Below, in pieces: positions 46,999-57,453 of a stretch of DNA of 64,000 nt. The position numbers and the translations under genes were made by a program. Origin of the DNA: Rhizobiaceae bacterium (GTDB lineage Bacteria > Pseudomonadota > Alphaproteobacteria > Rhizobiales > Rhizobiaceae); the NCBI GenBank assembly GCA_028279875.1, contig JANQMU010000082.1, forward strand, positions 119,460-183,459. Reading direction: 5' to 3'. The notes beneath the pieces are model-generated. The model was not told the DNA's origin and made no database searches. It worked only from the letters and a program-made list of their open reading frames with translations. Numbering within the stretch: position 1 is the stretch's first letter; each line of letters starts with the position of its first letter.

Positions 46999-49548
46999 AT
47001 GCAAAATCATGCAAGAGTTGTGGTGATCGGCGGCGGGGTGGTCGGCTGTTCGGTGCTGTTTCATCTGGCCAGGGCCGGATGGACCGACAGTGTGCTTGTC
47101 GAGCGCTCGGAACTGACGTCCGGTTCATCCTGGCACGCGGCCGGTGGGTTCCACACACTGAACGGCGACCCGAACGTCGCCAAACTGCAGGCCTATACGG
47201 TGTCCCTCTACGATGAGCTGGAATCCCTGTCCGGCCAGTCCTGCGGGCTGCATCTGACCGGCGGCGTGATGATGGCCGACAGCGAGGAACGCATGAATTT
47301 CCTGCGTTATACCCACGCCACCGGCCGCGCTCTCGGCATGGAAACGGAGATCATCACCCCCTCCGAGGCGAAGGTGATGTTTCCGCTGATGGATGAAACC
47401 AATTTCGTCGGCGCGCTGTGGGACCCGGTCGAAGGCCACCTCGACCCGTCCGGAACGACCCATGCCTATGCCAAGGCCGCCCAGAAGCTCGGCGCGCGGA
47501 TCGAACTCAGGAACCCGGTGACCGACCTTACGCAGGAGGCCGACGGGACCTGGAACGTGGTGACCCGCAACGGCGTGATCAAGGCAGAGCATGTGGTCAA
47601 TGCCGGCGGTCTGTGGGCCCGCGAGATCGGCCGCATGGTCGGTGTGGAACTGCCCGTTTTGGCGATGGAGCACATGTATCTTCTGACCGAGACGGTGCCC
47701 GAGGTCCTCGAATTCAACGAACACGCCGGGCGGGAACTGGCCGGCGTGATCGATTTCAAGGGCGAGATCTACACCCGTCAGGAGCGCGACGGCCTGCTGC
47801 TTGGAACCTATGAAAAGGCCTGCGTGCCCTGGTCGCCGCGGGAGACCCCGTGGGATTTCGGCCATGAATTGCTGCAGCCCGATCTCGATCGCATCGCGCC
47901 GTCCCTGGAGATCGCCTTCCGGCATTTCCCGACCTTTGCCGAATCCGGCATCCGGCAGACCATCAACGGACCTTTCACCTTTGCACCGGACGGCAATCCG
48001 CTGGTTGGCCCCGTGCAGGGCCTGACCAATTTCTGGACCGCCTGTGCCGTGATGGCCGGGTTTTCGCAAGGCGGCGGCGTCGGTCTGGCGCTCGCCAACT
48101 GGATGGTCGACGGCGATCCCGGCCACGATATCTTCGGCATGGATGTAGCCCGTTACGGCGATTTCACCTCGCTGCGCTACACCAATGCCAAGGTGCGGGA
48201 AAACTATGCCCGCCGCTTTTCCATCCGCTTTCCCAATGAGGAACTGCCGGCCGCGCGCCCGCAGCAGACGACGCCGCTCTACGACATCATGGTACGCGAC
48301 AACAATGCCGTCATGGGCGACACGTGGGGCCTTGAGACACCTTTGTGGTTCGCGCCGGCCGGCACTGAGGCGAAGGATGACCTTTCCTTTCACCGGTCCA
48401 ATGATTTCGAACATGTCGGGCGCGAAGTGTGCGCCGTGCGCGAACGCGTCGGCATCACCGAAATCGCCAATTTCGCCAAATACGAAATCACGGGCGAGGG
48501 GGCCGAGGGCTGGCTGTCGCACCTGATGACCAACACCATGCCGCGCCCCGGCCGGATCGTTCTGACGCCGATGCTCAACGAAAAGGGCAAGCTGATCGGC
48601 GATTTCACCATCGCCAATGCCGGCGATGACCGCTTCATGGTGTGGGGCTCCAGTGGCGCGCAGATCTACCATATGCGCTGGTTCGAAAAACACCTTCCGT
48701 CCGACGGCTCCGTGCGAATCCATCGTTTCGGCCAGACTTTGGTCGGCCTCTCCATCGCCGGGCCGCGTGCTCGAGACGTGCTGCAGGCGCTGGCCGATAT
48801 CGATGTCTCGAACGCCGCTTTCCGGTTCATGGATTTTCGCCAAATGGATGTCGCCGGCTGCCCGTGCCGGGTCAACCGGATTTCCTATACCGGCGACCTC
48901 GGCTACGAAATCTGGATGGAGCCGGCCTATGAAAGAACCGTCTATCACGCGCTGAAAGCTGCCGGAGAGCCGCACGGCATAGCGGATTTCGGCATGCGCG
49001 CCTTGCTGTCGATGCGGCTGGAGAAGAACTTCCCCACCTGGTTTGCCGAGTTGCGGCCGATTTACGGCGCCTATGAGGGATCGATGGAGCGTTTCGTCAA
49101 ACTGTCCAAGAACGATTTCATCGGCCGCCAGGCTGCCGCCCGCGAAAATGAGGATGGTCCGAAACTGCGCCGCGTATCGCTGATCATCGAGACCGACGAC
49201 ACCGACGTCATGGGAGACGAGCCGGTGTGGGCGAGGGTCGGCGAGACTGACCACGGATTGGTGACGCCGCCGCACGGATACGGCGCCCCGCGCTATGATT
49301 CGGGCGGAGTGCGAACCGCCAGTCCGCCATCGCAGCGCGATGGCGACTGGCGCGTCGTCGGCTGGGTGACATCGGGCGGATACGGCCATTGGGTCAAGAT
49401 GTCGCTGGCCCAGGCCTATGTGCCCGCCAGCCTGTCGGAACGGGCCGACGACGACCTGTTTCAGGTGGAGATTCTCGGCCGCCGCTGTACGGCCAGAATA
49501 GCTGTGGAACCGCCTTTCGACCCGTCGGGCGAGAGAATGCGCGGCTGA
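46999..49548 (+). CDS. FAD-dependent oxidoreductase with C-terminal GcvT domains (dimethylglycine/sarcosine dehydrogenase type)
   Basis: An 849-residue fused flavoprotein. The N-terminal FAD domain begins VVVIGGGVVGCSVLFHLA and GSSWHAAGGFHT (the His/FAD attachment region of this family). A DAO domain runs to about residue 370, an FAO_M linker follows (RPQQTTPLYD), and the last 430 residues are GCV_T and GCV_T_C domains (LSHLMTNTMPRPGRIVLTPML; FGMRALLSMRLEKNFP). Such enzymes N-demethylate dimethylglycine or sarcosine and pass the one-carbon unit to THF; the exact amine is unknown. ATG 46999 has AGGGAAG upstream. Confidence 0.9.
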   Translation: MQNHARVVVIGGGVVGCSVLFHLARAGWTDSVLVERSELTSGSSWHAAGGFHTLNGDPNVAKLQAYTVSLYDELESLSGQSCGLHLTGGVMMADSEERMNFLRYTHATGRALGMETEIITPSEAKVMFPLMDETNFVGALWDPVEGHLDPSGTTHAYAKAAQKLGARIELRNPVTDLTQEADGTWNVVTRNGVIKAEHVVNAGGLWAREIGRMVGVELPVLAMEHMYLLTETVPEVLEFNEHAGRELAGVIDFKGEIYTRQERDGLLLGTYEKACVPWSPRETPWDFGHELLQPDLDRIAPSLEIAFRHFPTFAESGIRQTINGPFTFAPDGNPLVGPVQGLTNFWTACAVMAGFSQGGGVGLALANWMVDGDPGHDIFGMDVARYGDFTSLRYTNAKVRENYARRFSIRFPNEELPAARPQQTTPLYDIMVRDNNAVMGDTWGLETPLWFAPAGTEAKDDLSFHRSNDFEHVGREVCAVRERVGITEIANFAKYEITGEGAEGWLSHLMTNTMPRPGRIVLTPMLNEKGKLIGDFTIANAGDDRFMVWGSSGAQIYHMRWFEKHLPSDGSVRIHRFGQTLVGLSIAGPRARDVLQALADIDVSNAAFRFMDFRQMDVAGCPCRVNRISYTGDLGYEIWMEPAYERTVYHALKAAGEPHGIADFGMRALLSMRLEKNFPTWFAELRPIYGAYEGSMERFVKLSKNDFIGRQAAARENEDGPKLRRVSLIIETDDTDVMGDEPVWARVGETDHGLVTPPHGYGAPRYDSGGVRTASPPSQRDGDWRVVGWVTSGGYGHWVKMSLAQAYVPASLSERADDDLFQVEILGRRCTARIAVEPPFDPSGERMRG

Positions 49549-49777
49549 AACGGGTGTCGCAAGACCCAGGCGTCCGTCGGTCGCCGGCCGCGACATGATC
49601 GACCGGATCGGCGATTGAGTTTGGCCGGTTTCTGCGATATCACCGCTGGACCGGGATGGTAAATTGCGGCCCGCCGCCGCACCGGTTTCCCGGCTCCAAG
49701 GCAACAGACAGGCATCTGCGCCGCAGGACGGCCATCGTGCTGGTTTGTTCCGTCAATTCGTGCCGGAAAGGTGCGCA

Positions 49778-51004
49778 ATGAGCAGTCAACAGGCGGCCGT
49801 GCAACTCGGGCTCGCCAAACGCAACGCCCTGATCCTGGCATCGGCGAACGCCTTTGTCGGTGCTTGTGCGCCGATTGCCATATCGCTTGGCGGCATCGTC
49901 GGCGACTATCTCCTGGAGGAGGACAAGTCCCTGGCGACAGCGCCGGTGACGGGTTTTAATATCGGCGTGGCGCTCGGCGCGCTACCGGCCGCCTGGCTGA
50001 TGCGGCTGATCGGCCGACGCTACGGCTTCATGGGCGGCGCCCTGATCAGCGGCCTCGGCGGCATCGTTGCCGCCAATGCGCTGTTCCAGCTCAATTTCTG
50101 GCTGTTCGCGGCGGGGCTGACGATTGTCGGAATCGGCGGGGCCTTCGTCCAGCAATACCGTTTCGCCGCCGCCGACGCTGCGCCCGAGATCTTCAAGCCG
50201 CAGGCCATATCCTGGGTGCTGATCGGCGGCATCTTCGCCGCGATCATCGGCCCGCAGACGGTCATATTCGCCCGAGACCTGTTTGCGCCGACGCTGTTTG
50301 CCGGCGCCTATGCCGGGCTTTTCGTGCTGTCACTCATCGGCATGGGTATTCTGTTCCTGCTGCGCGTCAAGGAACACTCGGTTCTGCTCGACGACAGCCC
50401 CGAGGAGCCGGCACGGCCGCTCGGCGAAATCATCGGCCAGCGCAGCTTCCTGATCGCACTGGCCTGCGGCGTCTGCTCTTTTGCTCTGATGTCGTTCATG
50501 ATGACCGGCGCGCCGTTGGCGATGATCGGCTGCGGCTTTTCGACCGATCTGGCGGCGCTGGGCATCCAGTGGCACGTCCTGGCGATGTTCGGCCCAAGCT
50601 TCTTCACCGGCAGGCTGATTGCACGCTTTGGCCGCGAGACGATTGTCGCCACCGGGCTGATCCTCCTCATCATCTGTGCCGTGATCGCCAGCCTCGGCAT
50701 CGAGTTATGGAATTTCTGGCTGGCGCTGGTCCTGCTCGGTGTCGGCTGGAACTTCGGATTTATCGGCGCGACCGCGATGGTGACCCGCACCTACCGGGCC
50801 TCGGAGAAGAACAAGGTCCAGGGCGTCCACGACGTCATCCTGTTCAGCACCGTTGCCTTCAGTTCCCTGATGTCCGGCCAGATATTGAACGCCTTCGGCT
50901 GGAACGGAATCAACATGATCATGGTTCCGGTCGCGACCCTGTGTCTGCTGCTGCTTGGCCTGCAGGTCAGGAGCGAGCGCAAAAACCGGCCGATTGTGGC
51001 CTGA
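49778..51004 (+). CDS. MFS transporter
   Basis: A 408-residue major facilitator permease with about 12 hydrophobic segments. MRLIGRRYGFMGGALI is the A-motif loop, and TGRLIARFGRETIVATGL its second-half counterpart. GATAMVTRTYRASEKNKVQGVHD is characteristic of a YfcJ-like subgroup seen in alphaproteobacteria. The substrate is unknown. The gene follows the dimethylglycine-type oxidoreductase by 229 nt, so a link to methylated amines is possible but unproven. ATG 49778 follows GGAAAGG at 6 nt. Confidence 0.85.
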   Translation: MSSQQAAVQLGLAKRNALILASANAFVGACAPIAISLGGIVGDYLLEEDKSLATAPVTGFNIGVALGALPAAWLMRLIGRRYGFMGGALISGLGGIVAANALFQLNFWLFAAGLTIVGIGGAFVQQYRFAAADAAPEIFKPQAISWVLIGGIFAAIIGPQTVIFARDLFAPTLFAGAYAGLFVLSLIGMGILFLLRVKEHSVLLDDSPEEPARPLGEIIGQRSFLIALACGVCSFALMSFMMTGAPLAMIGCGFSTDLAALGIQWHVLAMFGPSFFTGRLIARFGRETIVATGLILLIICAVIASLGIELWNFWLALVLLGVGWNFGFIGATAMVTRTYRASEKNKVQGVHDVILFSTVAFSSLMSGQILNAFGWNGINMIMVPVATLCLLLLGLQVRSERKNRPIVA

Positions 51005-51178
51005 TTTCCGCTACTTTCGTCCGAAAGGCAGTGCAATTCAGTAACTTGTTCTTGACGGACCGGACCGCTGCCGCCATTACATGCGCGATGCGGCGGCCGG
51101 CTGGAAACCGGCGGGGATGCCGCTTGACGAAACTGCCGGGAACGGGACTGTATTTCCGGAAAACTGGAGGGAACGGCA

Positions 51179-53320
51179 TTGACAATTCTGTTTGCTGTCA
51201 TCGCTTGTGGCCTGTTGTCCATCGTCTTTGCGATCTGGGCGACGCAATCGGTGCTCGCCGCTGATCAGGGCAATGAGCGGATGCAGGAAATCGCCGGCGC
51301 GATCCGCGAGGGCGCGCAGGCCTATCTGAACCGGCAATACACCACGATCGCGATCGTCGGCGCGGTGGTGTTCGTGATCACCTGGCTCCTGCTTTCATCC
51401 CTGGCGGCCTTCGGCTTCCTGATCGGGGCCGTCCTCTCCGGTGCCGCCGGCTATATCGGCATGCATGTCTCGGTCCGCGCCAATGTGCGCACGGCACAGG
51501 CGGCGTCCGGAAGCCTGGCGGCCGGGCTCGACATCGCGTTCAAATCGGGCGCCATCACCGGCATGCTGGTTGCCGGCCTCGCCCTGCTGGCCGTCTCCTT
51601 CTACTATTACGTCCTGACCGGACCGATGGGCTTCGGCGTTGCCGACAGGACCGTCATCGACTCGCTGGTGGCTCTTGGTTTCGGCGCGTCGCTGATCTCC
51701 ATTTTCGCCCGGCTCGGCGGCGGCATTTTCACCAAGGGCGCCGATGTCGGCGGCGATCTTGTCGGCAAGGTGGAAGCCGGCATTCCCGAGGACGACCCGC
51801 GCAACCCGGCGACGATCGCCGACAATGTCGGCGACAATGTCGGAGACTGTGCCGGCATGGCCGCCGACCTGTTCGAGACCTACGCCGTGACCGTTGTCGC
51901 GACCATGGTTCTGGCCGCGATTTTCTTCGCCGGATCGGCGGTGCTCGGATCGGTAATGATCTACCCGCTTGCCATCTGCGCGACGTGTATCGTCACATCC
52001 ATCGTCGGCGTGTTCTTCGTCAAGCTCGGATCGAACGGCTCCATCATGGGTGCGCTGTACAAGGGTCTGATCGCGACGGGTATCCTGTCGATCGTGGGCC
52101 TTGCCATTGCGACGCAGTTCACCATCGGCTGGGGACCAATCGTCGACAACAATGGTTTTGAATACACCGGCTTTGGCCTCTTCCTTTGCGGCATTGTCGG
52201 CCTGATCGTGACCGGCCTGATCGTCTGGATCACCGAATACTACACCGGCACCGACAAACGCCCGGTCAACTCGATCGCACAGGCTTCGGTCACCGGTCAC
52301 GGAACCAACGTCATCCAGGGCCTTGCCGTCTCGCTCGAGGCGACGGCCCTGCCGGCCATCGTGATCATCGGCGGCATCATCGCCACGTTCCAGCTGGGCG
52401 GCCTGCTCGGCATGGGCATCGCGGTCACGGCCATGCTCGGTATCGCCGGCATGATCGTCGCGCTCGACGCTTTCGGTCCGGTGACCGACAATGCCGGCGG
52501 CATTGCCGAAATGGCCGGCCTGCCGGCCGAGGTGCGCAAGTCGACCGATGCGCTCGACGCGGTCGGCAACACCACCAAGGCCGTCACCAAGGGATACGCC
52601 ATCGGCTCGGCGGGGCTGGGAGCGCTGGTGCTGTTTGCCGCCTATTCCAACGATCTGCAGTTCTTTGTGACGAACGCCGGGGAGTTTCCGTATTTTGCGG
52701 ATATGGGCGACATCTCGTTCAGCCTGTCCAATCCCTATGTCGTCGCCGGCTTGATCTTCGGCGGACTGATCCCCTACCTCTTCGGTGGCATCGCCATGAC
52801 GGCTGTCGGCCGGGCCGGCGGAACGGTTGTTCAGGAAGTTCGGCGGCAGTTCAAGGAAAAGCCGGGGATACTGGAAGGCAAGGACCGTCCTGACTATGCG
52901 CGTGCCGTCGACATACTGACGAGAGCAGCGATCAAGGAAATGATCGTCCCTTCGCTGCTGCCGGTGCTGGCGCCGCTGGTCGTCTATTTCGGCGTGCTGG
53001 TGATTTCCGGATCGAAGGCTTCTGCCTTCGCCGCCCTTGGCGCTTCGCTGCTCGGCGTGATCGTCAACGGCCTGTTCGTTGCGATTTCGATGACCTCCGG
53101 CGGCGGCGCCTGGGACAATGCCAAGAAATCCTTCGAGGACGGCTTTGTCGACGCCGACGGCGTCAAGCACGAGAAGGGCAGTGAGGCGCACAAGGCCTCG
53201 GTGACCGGCGATACGGTTGGTGATCCCTACAAGGACACCGCCGGCCCGGCGGTCAACCCGGCCATCAAGATCACCAACATTGTGGCCCTGCTGCTGTTGG
53301 CGGTTCTGGCGCATTCCTGA
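51179..53320 (+). CDS. hppA: Pyrophosphate-energised proton pump (H+-PPase), K+-independent type
   Basis: HppA couples PPi hydrolysis to proton pumping across the inner membrane. The 713-residue protein has 16 hydrophobic segments and the signature [20 protein letters not shown] (followed by [20 protein letters not shown]). The residue after GNTT is Lys467 ([10 protein letters not shown]), which marks K+-independent enzymes; K+-dependent ones have Ala there. The start is TTG 51179 with GGAGGG at 7 nt. A GC-rich nested hairpin in the leader (51090-51123) might be structural. A perfect 10-bp terminator follows. Confidence 0.96.
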   Translation: MTILFAVIACGLLSIVFAIWATQSVLAADQGNERMQEIAGAIREGAQAYLNRQYTTIAIVGAVVFVITWLLLSSLAAFGFLIGAVLSGAAGYIGMHVSVRANVRTAQAASGSLAAGLDIAFKSGAITGMLVAGLALLAVSFYYYVLTGPMGFGVADRTVIDSLVALGFGASLISIFARLGGGIFTKGADVGGDLVGKVEAGIPEDDPRNPATIADNVGDNVGDCAGMAADLFETYAVTVVATMVLAAIFFAGSAVLGSVMIYPLAICATCIVTSIVGVFFVKLGSNGSIMGALYKGLIATGILSIVGLAIATQFTIGWGPIVDNNGFEYTGFGLFLCGIVGLIVTGLIVWITEYYTGTDKRPVNSIAQASVTGHGTNVIQGLAVSLEATALPAIVIIGGIIATFQLGGLLGMGIAVTAMLGIAGMIVALDAFGPVTDNAGGIAEMAGLPAEVRKSTDALDAVGNTTKAVTKGYAIGSAGLGALVLFAAYSNDLQFFVTNAGEFPYFADMGDISFSLSNPYVVAGLIFGGLIPYLFGGIAMTAVGRAGGTVVQEVRRQFKEKPGILEGKDRPDYARAVDILTRAAIKEMIVPSLLPVLAPLVVYFGVLVISGSKASAFAALGASLLGVIVNGLFVAISMTSGGGAWDNAKKSFEDGFVDADGVKHEKGSEAHKASVTGDTVGDPYKDTAGPAVNPAIKITNIVALLLLAVLAHS

Positions 53321-53356
53321 GGAAAAGCCGGCCAGAACGTGATTCTGCCTTCATGG

Positions 53357-53383
53357 GACCCCGCGCGGCGCGCGGGGTCTTTT
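53357..53383 (+). terminator. Rho-independent terminator after hppA
   Basis: A perfect 10-bp stem (GACCCCGCGC at 53357-53366 and GCGCGGGGTC at 53370-53379) with a 3-nt loop is followed by TTTT. It starts 36 nt after the hppA stop. Confidence 0.9.
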
Positions 53384-53604
53384 GCCGTGCGCACGCGCCA
53401 TCTTCGGCTGTTACTTGGGGATTTGGTGCGATACAGGCGTGGCCGGTCCGGCCGTTACAGGCGTAAATCGGGATCAACTGATGCTCTAATGCAACGCATG
53501 GCATCTTTTACAGAAATGGCTGAATTGAAACTTGAAAATCTCAACGCTCCGGTTATCAATTAACCATCTTTAGGGACGGGGATGTCTTGGGGTTCGATAC
53601 TGGA

Positions 53605-54195
53605 ATGCAACTAATCCGTATTTTGGCGATTGTGGCAGCCGCTCAAATCATGGCTCTTACGCACGCGTTTGGCGCAGACGCAAGCGGAATCGAGGACACG
53701 AGCGGAATTCGGTACGGTAAAAACGCCGAATATTGGGAAGCCCGGTTCGGGGGCGGCGCCTACGACACGGGTCCCGGCACACCGCAACATTTTACCGGCG
53801 GGGTGATCAATGGCGAAGTCCTTGCGCCGTCCCCTGATTTTCTGAGTTTCATCGGTTCGCCGCGGCCCTATGTGGGCGGCGATTACGCCATTTCGGATGA
53901 TGAAATCCACGTGGTCTATGCCGGCCTGAACTGGGAGGCCTATCTCACGCAGCGCATGTATCTCGGATTTAGCGGCGGCGGCGCGTGGAACAGTTCGCAG
54001 GTAACGACAAGCTCATCCGGCGTTACCAAGGACCTCGGCTCGTCGACTCTGTTTCATCTCCAGCTCAGCGCCGGATACGATGTCACATCCAAGCTGACGC
54101 TGCAGTTTTTCTACAACCATTTCTCCAACGCCAATATCTTCAATTCCAACACCGGACTTGAATCGATCGGTGGCCGGCTCGGCCTGCGCTACTAG
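53605..54195 (+). CDS. PagL-like lipid A 3-O-deacylase (acyloxyacyl hydrolase)
   Basis: A 196-residue outer-membrane beta-barrel esterase that would remove the 3-O-linked acyl chain from lipid A. Residues 1-26 are a signal peptide (LAIVAAAQIMALTHAFGA). The C-terminal strands hold YNHFSNANIFNSNTGLESIGG: the His-Ser pair in HFSNA and Glu in LES match the PagL catalytic His-Ser-Glu. The final residues RLGLRY end in an aromatic, as for a BAM-assembled barrel. The ATG at 53605 gives a compact signal; a TTG at 53587, better spaced from GGGG, would add six residues. The leader region is visibly AT-richer than the neighbouring genes. Confidence 0.82.
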   Translation: MQLIRILAIVAAAQIMALTHAFGADASGIEDTSGIRYGKNAEYWEARFGGGAYDTGPGTPQHFTGGVINGEVLAPSPDFLSFIGSPRPYVGGDYAISDDEIHVVYAGLNWEAYLTQRMYLGFSGGGAWNSSQVTTSSSGVTKDLGSSTLFHLQLSAGYDVTSKLTLQFFYNHFSNANIFNSNTGLESIGGRLGLRY

Positions 54196-54350
54196 GACCC
54201 GCCAGACGGGGCGCCGGCCAGGGTACGGATTCCATTCATCATCGGTCCTCTGCCGAAACGGCCAAAAGCCGCGTGCGGCCCGTCGTCGTCTAAAAGATCG
54301 CGGCCGCCCGCCAAGGCAACCGACCGCGGCCAAAAAACCTGCCGACGCGC

Positions 54351-54851
54351 CTATTCGCCGCCGAAAATCCGCCGGGCGCTGTCGCGTCCCGCCGATGCGG
54401 AACCGGTGGACGATAAGACGCGGCTGAGGAAGGTTTCCTCCCGGCCGCCGGTCGGCGTCGTGCGCGAGATGGTATCGAAGACCACGCCGTCCTCGAGCGT
54501 GTAATTCGCCAAGCTCGTCACGGTTTCATCATCGTCGAAATAGACGGCCAGGATCGACTGTTCGACCAGGCGCGGTTTCAGGAACATCGCTCTGCGCACC
54601 CGTTTCTGCGAGATGTAGTAAAAGGCGTCGCTGCCGTAATCGGCCCGCGTCGTCGGCGTGCCGAGCGTCAAAAGCACCTGATCCTTGCTGGATCCGGGTG
54701 GCACCAGTTCCAGTGTCTGAACGTCGACAACATAGCCCTGCGTCAGGACTTCGCTGGTGCTGCAGCCTGTCAGCATCATTGTCGAAAGGCCGACGGCAAC
54801 GGCGCCGCGGCAAAAAAACCGTCGCTCCATGTTGAATCTGCGCTGCTTCAA
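54351..54851 (-). CDS. bamE: Outer membrane protein assembly factor BamE (SmpA/OmlA)
   Basis: BamE is a lipoprotein of the BAM complex that folds outer-membrane barrels. The product has a lipobox LTGC (Cys30 from the TTG start) after a short basic and hydrophobic signal. TLELVPPGSSKDQVLLTLGTP is the SmpA core, followed by FYYISQKRVRR. I keep the TTG start at 54851 because GGGGAG lies 6 nt upstream; ATG 54830 would drop seven residues and still leave a signal. The C-terminal extension (SSTGSASAGRDSARRIFGGE) is typical of alphaproteobacteria. It diverges from the CBP3 gene. Confidence 0.9.
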   Translation of the reverse strand: MKQRRFNMERRFFCRGAVAVGLSTMMLTGCSTSEVLTQGYVVDVQTLELVPPGSSKDQVLLTLGTPTTRADYGSDAFYYISQKRVRRAMFLKPRLVEQSILAVYFDDDETVTSLANYTLEDGVVFDTISRTTPTGGREETFLSRVLSSTGSASAGRDSARRIFGGE

Positions 54852-54995
54852 CAGTATCTCCCCTATCGGTCAATCGGCTGAACCGTTGCTTTTCCCGGCC
54901 GCTTCGGTAAACCAGCAGCGCGGTTGATGCAACAGGCCCGCATAATCCCGGTCTTTCCCAATGACGGCCACCGGTGCCGAAAATAAGGCAAACCC

Positions 54996-55634
54996 ATGAT
55001 CTTCGGGCATTTTAACCGAAAACGGAAAAACCGGAAAATTGTCGACGGGCTCTACGGGCAATTGACGGCTGTGGCCCGCAATCCAGACTATTTCACCAGC
55101 ATGAATGTTCCGGATTCGGTGATGGGGCGCTTCGAGATGCTGTCCGTCGTCATGGTGCTGTTTTTTCGCCGCACGGACGGCGCCGGTCCGGCGGTCAAGC
55201 AATTGGCGCAGGATATCGTCGACACGTTTTTCGAAGACATCGACCATTCCCTGCGTGAACTGGGGATCGGCGATGTCAGTGTGCCGAAGCGAATGAAAAA
55301 ACTGGCCCGTATGTTTTATGGACGGGCGCAGGCCTATGGCGAAGCGCTTGGCCGGCGCGACGAGGCGGGGCTTGCCGAGGCGCTGGCACGCAATATTTAT
55401 CCGCCGGGAAAGGACGCAAAGCCTGGCGAGAAACCTGCCGGCAATGCCGATATGGCAGCCTTGGCCGCCGCGATGTTCGCCTTGGACCGGGCGATGATGG
55501 CGGTTGCCGACGACGATCTGCTGCTCGGCCGGCTGGGGCTGCCGGCCACACCGCCCGCGACGGCGGGCACGGGGCCGGAAAAACGGCCGGGCCAACTGGA
55601 ATCAGATCATCAGCAAGATGCGGCAAACCTCTGA
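54996..55634 (+). CDS. Ubiquinol-cytochrome c chaperone (CBP3 family)
   Basis: A 212-residue helical protein of the Cbp3 family, which in mitochondria helps assemble the cytochrome bc1 complex. VDGLYGQLTAVARNPDYFTS (residues 16-35) and FEMLSVVMVLFFRR (about 46-59) are the family landmarks, followed by DTFFEDIDHSLRELGIGDVS and VPKRMKKLARMFYGR. The bacterial role is inferred by homology. The end overlaps the start of the DUF177 gene by 17 nt. The order bamE / CBP3-DUF177-plsX-fabH is standard in alphaproteobacteria. Confidence 0.88.
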   Translation: MIFGHFNRKRKNRKIVDGLYGQLTAVARNPDYFTSMNVPDSVMGRFEMLSVVMVLFFRRTDGAGPAVKQLAQDIVDTFFEDIDHSLRELGIGDVSVPKRMKKLARMFYGRAQAYGEALGRRDEAGLAEALARNIYPPGKDAKPGEKPAGNADMAALAAAMFALDRAMMAVADDDLLLGRLGLPATPPATAGTGPEKRPGQLESDHQQDAANL

Positions 55635-56184
55635 GATGGATAGGAAAACATTCAGCTACCCAGTCGATGTCGGGCATCTGTCCGCGAATCCGGTTCACGT
55701 GACCCTGGAGGCCGATGCACGGGAACGGGATGGGCTTGCCGAACGGTGGGGCGTGATCAGTGTTGAACTGGCGACCGCCCAGGCCGATCTCAGCCGCTGG
55801 AAGCGCGACGGCGTTCGCGTCAAGGGGACGGTCGAGGCGCACATCACCCAAGCCTGCGTGATATCGCTGGAACCGGTGAAGTCGGTGATCGCCGAAACGT
55901 TCGAGGCGCTGTTCGTTCCGGAAGGCTCACGGTTGGCGCGGGTCGAGACCAGCGATGTCGGCGAGATGATCATCGAGGCCGAGGGTCCGGATGCGCCGGA
56001 GACATTTGCGGGCGATTCCATCGATGTCGGGCAGGTCTGTGAGGAGTTCATCGTCCTGTCGATCAATCCCTATCCGCGCAAGCAGGGGGTCGAACTGACA
56101 TTCGAAGCCGATGAGCCGGGCGACGACGAAGCCGCCGAATCCCCCTTTGCCGGTCTGCGCGACTACGGACGCAGGCAACAATGA
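55618..56184 (+). CDS. YceD/DUF177 family protein
   Basis: A 188-residue protein of the YceD family, which in many bacteria is linked to 23S rRNA and plsX-fabH expression. The conserved core reads TQACVISLEPVKSVI and CEEFIVLSINPYPRK; the latter ends the usual block. The C terminus is acidic (PGDDEAAESPFAGLRDYG). The function is unproven. The start ATG 55618 overlaps CBP3; ATG 55636 is also possible. It lies 213 nt before plsX. Confidence 0.85.
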   Translation: MRQTSEMDRKTFSYPVDVGHLSANPVHVTLEADARERDGLAERWGVISVELATAQADLSRWKRDGVRVKGTVEAHITQACVISLEPVKSVIAETFEALFVPEGSRLARVETSDVGEMIIEAEGPDAPETFAGDSIDVGQVCEEFIVLSINPYPRKQGVELTFEADEPGDDEAAESPFAGLRDYGRRQQ

Positions 56185-56397
56185 CGCCCGTCGCCGGGCG
56201 ACGATGGGTGGGACGGCATAGCAGCCGTGGTGGCCGCAATCGGGGGAAAAACCGGGGAGGGGCGGTTCACCACGACAATTCTGTTGTATGCCGACACAAA
56301 ACCGTTATTTTCAGCCCGCTGGGAACGGATGGGACTGGGTCTGCATTGAGCAGTTGCGATCGCGCCTCGCAGCCTATTTTGCAAGGGACAGTGTAGA

Positions 56398-57453
56398 TTG
56401 GTCACAATATCCGTTGATGTCATGGGAGGGGATTTTGGCCCGGAAGTGGCAATCCCCGGTCTTGCATTATCACTTGATCGCCATCCCGAGTTGCGGTTTC
56501 AGCTCTTCGGGATCGAGGATGCCTGCCGGCCCGTTCTCGACAAATATCCCAAATTGAAAGACGCCAGTGTCTTTCACCATTGCGAGGTCGCCGTCCGCAT
56601 GGACGACAAGCCGAGCAAGGCACTTAGGCGCGGCCGCTGGCGTTCGTCCATGTGGCGTTCGATTGACGCGGTCAAGAACGGCGATGCCGATGTCTGTGTA
56701 TCCGCCGGCAACACCGGCGCGCTGATGGCCATGGCGCGGTTCTGTCTGCGCACCATGGCCAATATCGAACGCCCGGCGATCGCTGCCATCTGGCCGACCG
56801 TGCGCGGCGAAAGCATCGTGCTGGATGTGGGCGCGACGGTGGGCGCCGATACCCAGCAACTGATCGATTTTTCGATGATGGGCGCCGCCATGGCGCGGGC
56901 CCTGTTCGAGATCGAAAAGCCGACCGTTGGCCTGCTCAATATCGGCGTCGAGGAAATCAAGGGCCAGGAGGAGGTCAAGGAGGCGGGGCGCATCCTCAAG
57001 ATGAGCAGCCTGCCGGGAATGAACTATTTCGGTTTCGTCGAGGGAGACGATCTCGGCCGGGGCACGGTCGATGTCGTGGTGACCGAGGGTTTTTCCGGCA
57101 ATATCGCGCTCAAGGCGGCGGAAGGCACCGCCAGGCAGATCGGTGAATATCTGCGCGCGGCGATGACCCGCACCTGGCTCGCCCGGCTGGGCTATATTCT
57201 TGCCAAGAGCGCGTTCGACCGGCTGCGCGAGAAAATGGACCCCGGCAAGGTCAATGGCGGGGTCTTTCTCGGCCTCAATGGCGTGATCATCAAGAGCCAT
57301 GGCGGCACCGACGCAGACGGCTTTGCCGCAGCGGTCGACGTTGCCCATGACATGGCCCGCAATGATCTGATGTCGAAGATTGAAAACGATCTGAAAATAT
57401 ACCACGCCCGCGTCTCGGATACGGAAATGCAGGCGCAGGAGCAACAGGGATGA
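56398..57453 (+). CDS. plsX: Phosphate acyltransferase PlsX
   Basis: PlsX converts acyl-ACP to acyl-phosphate, the substrate of PlsY in phospholipid synthesis. The 351-residue protein begins with [21 protein letters not shown], the family N terminus. [16 protein letters not shown] (about residues 102-117) and [13 protein letters not shown] follow, and [19 protein letters not shown] is near the end. The start is TTG 56398, after AAGGGA. The stop overlaps fabH by 4 nt (ATGA), so the two are co-translated. Confidence 0.94.
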   Translation: MVTISVDVMGGDFGPEVAIPGLALSLDRHPELRFQLFGIEDACRPVLDKYPKLKDASVFHHCEVAVRMDDKPSKALRRGRWRSSMWRSIDAVKNGDADVCVSAGNTGALMAMARFCLRTMANIERPAIAAIWPTVRGESIVLDVGATVGADTQQLIDFSMMGAAMARALFEIEKPTVGLLNIGVEEIKGQEEVKEAGRILKMSSLPGMNYFGFVEGDDLGRGTVDVVVTEGFSGNIALKAAEGTARQIGEYLRAAMTRTWLARLGYILAKSAFDRLREKMDPGKVNGGVFLGLNGVIIKSHGGTDADGFAAAVDVAHDMARNDLMSKIENDLKIYHARVSDTEMQAQEQQG

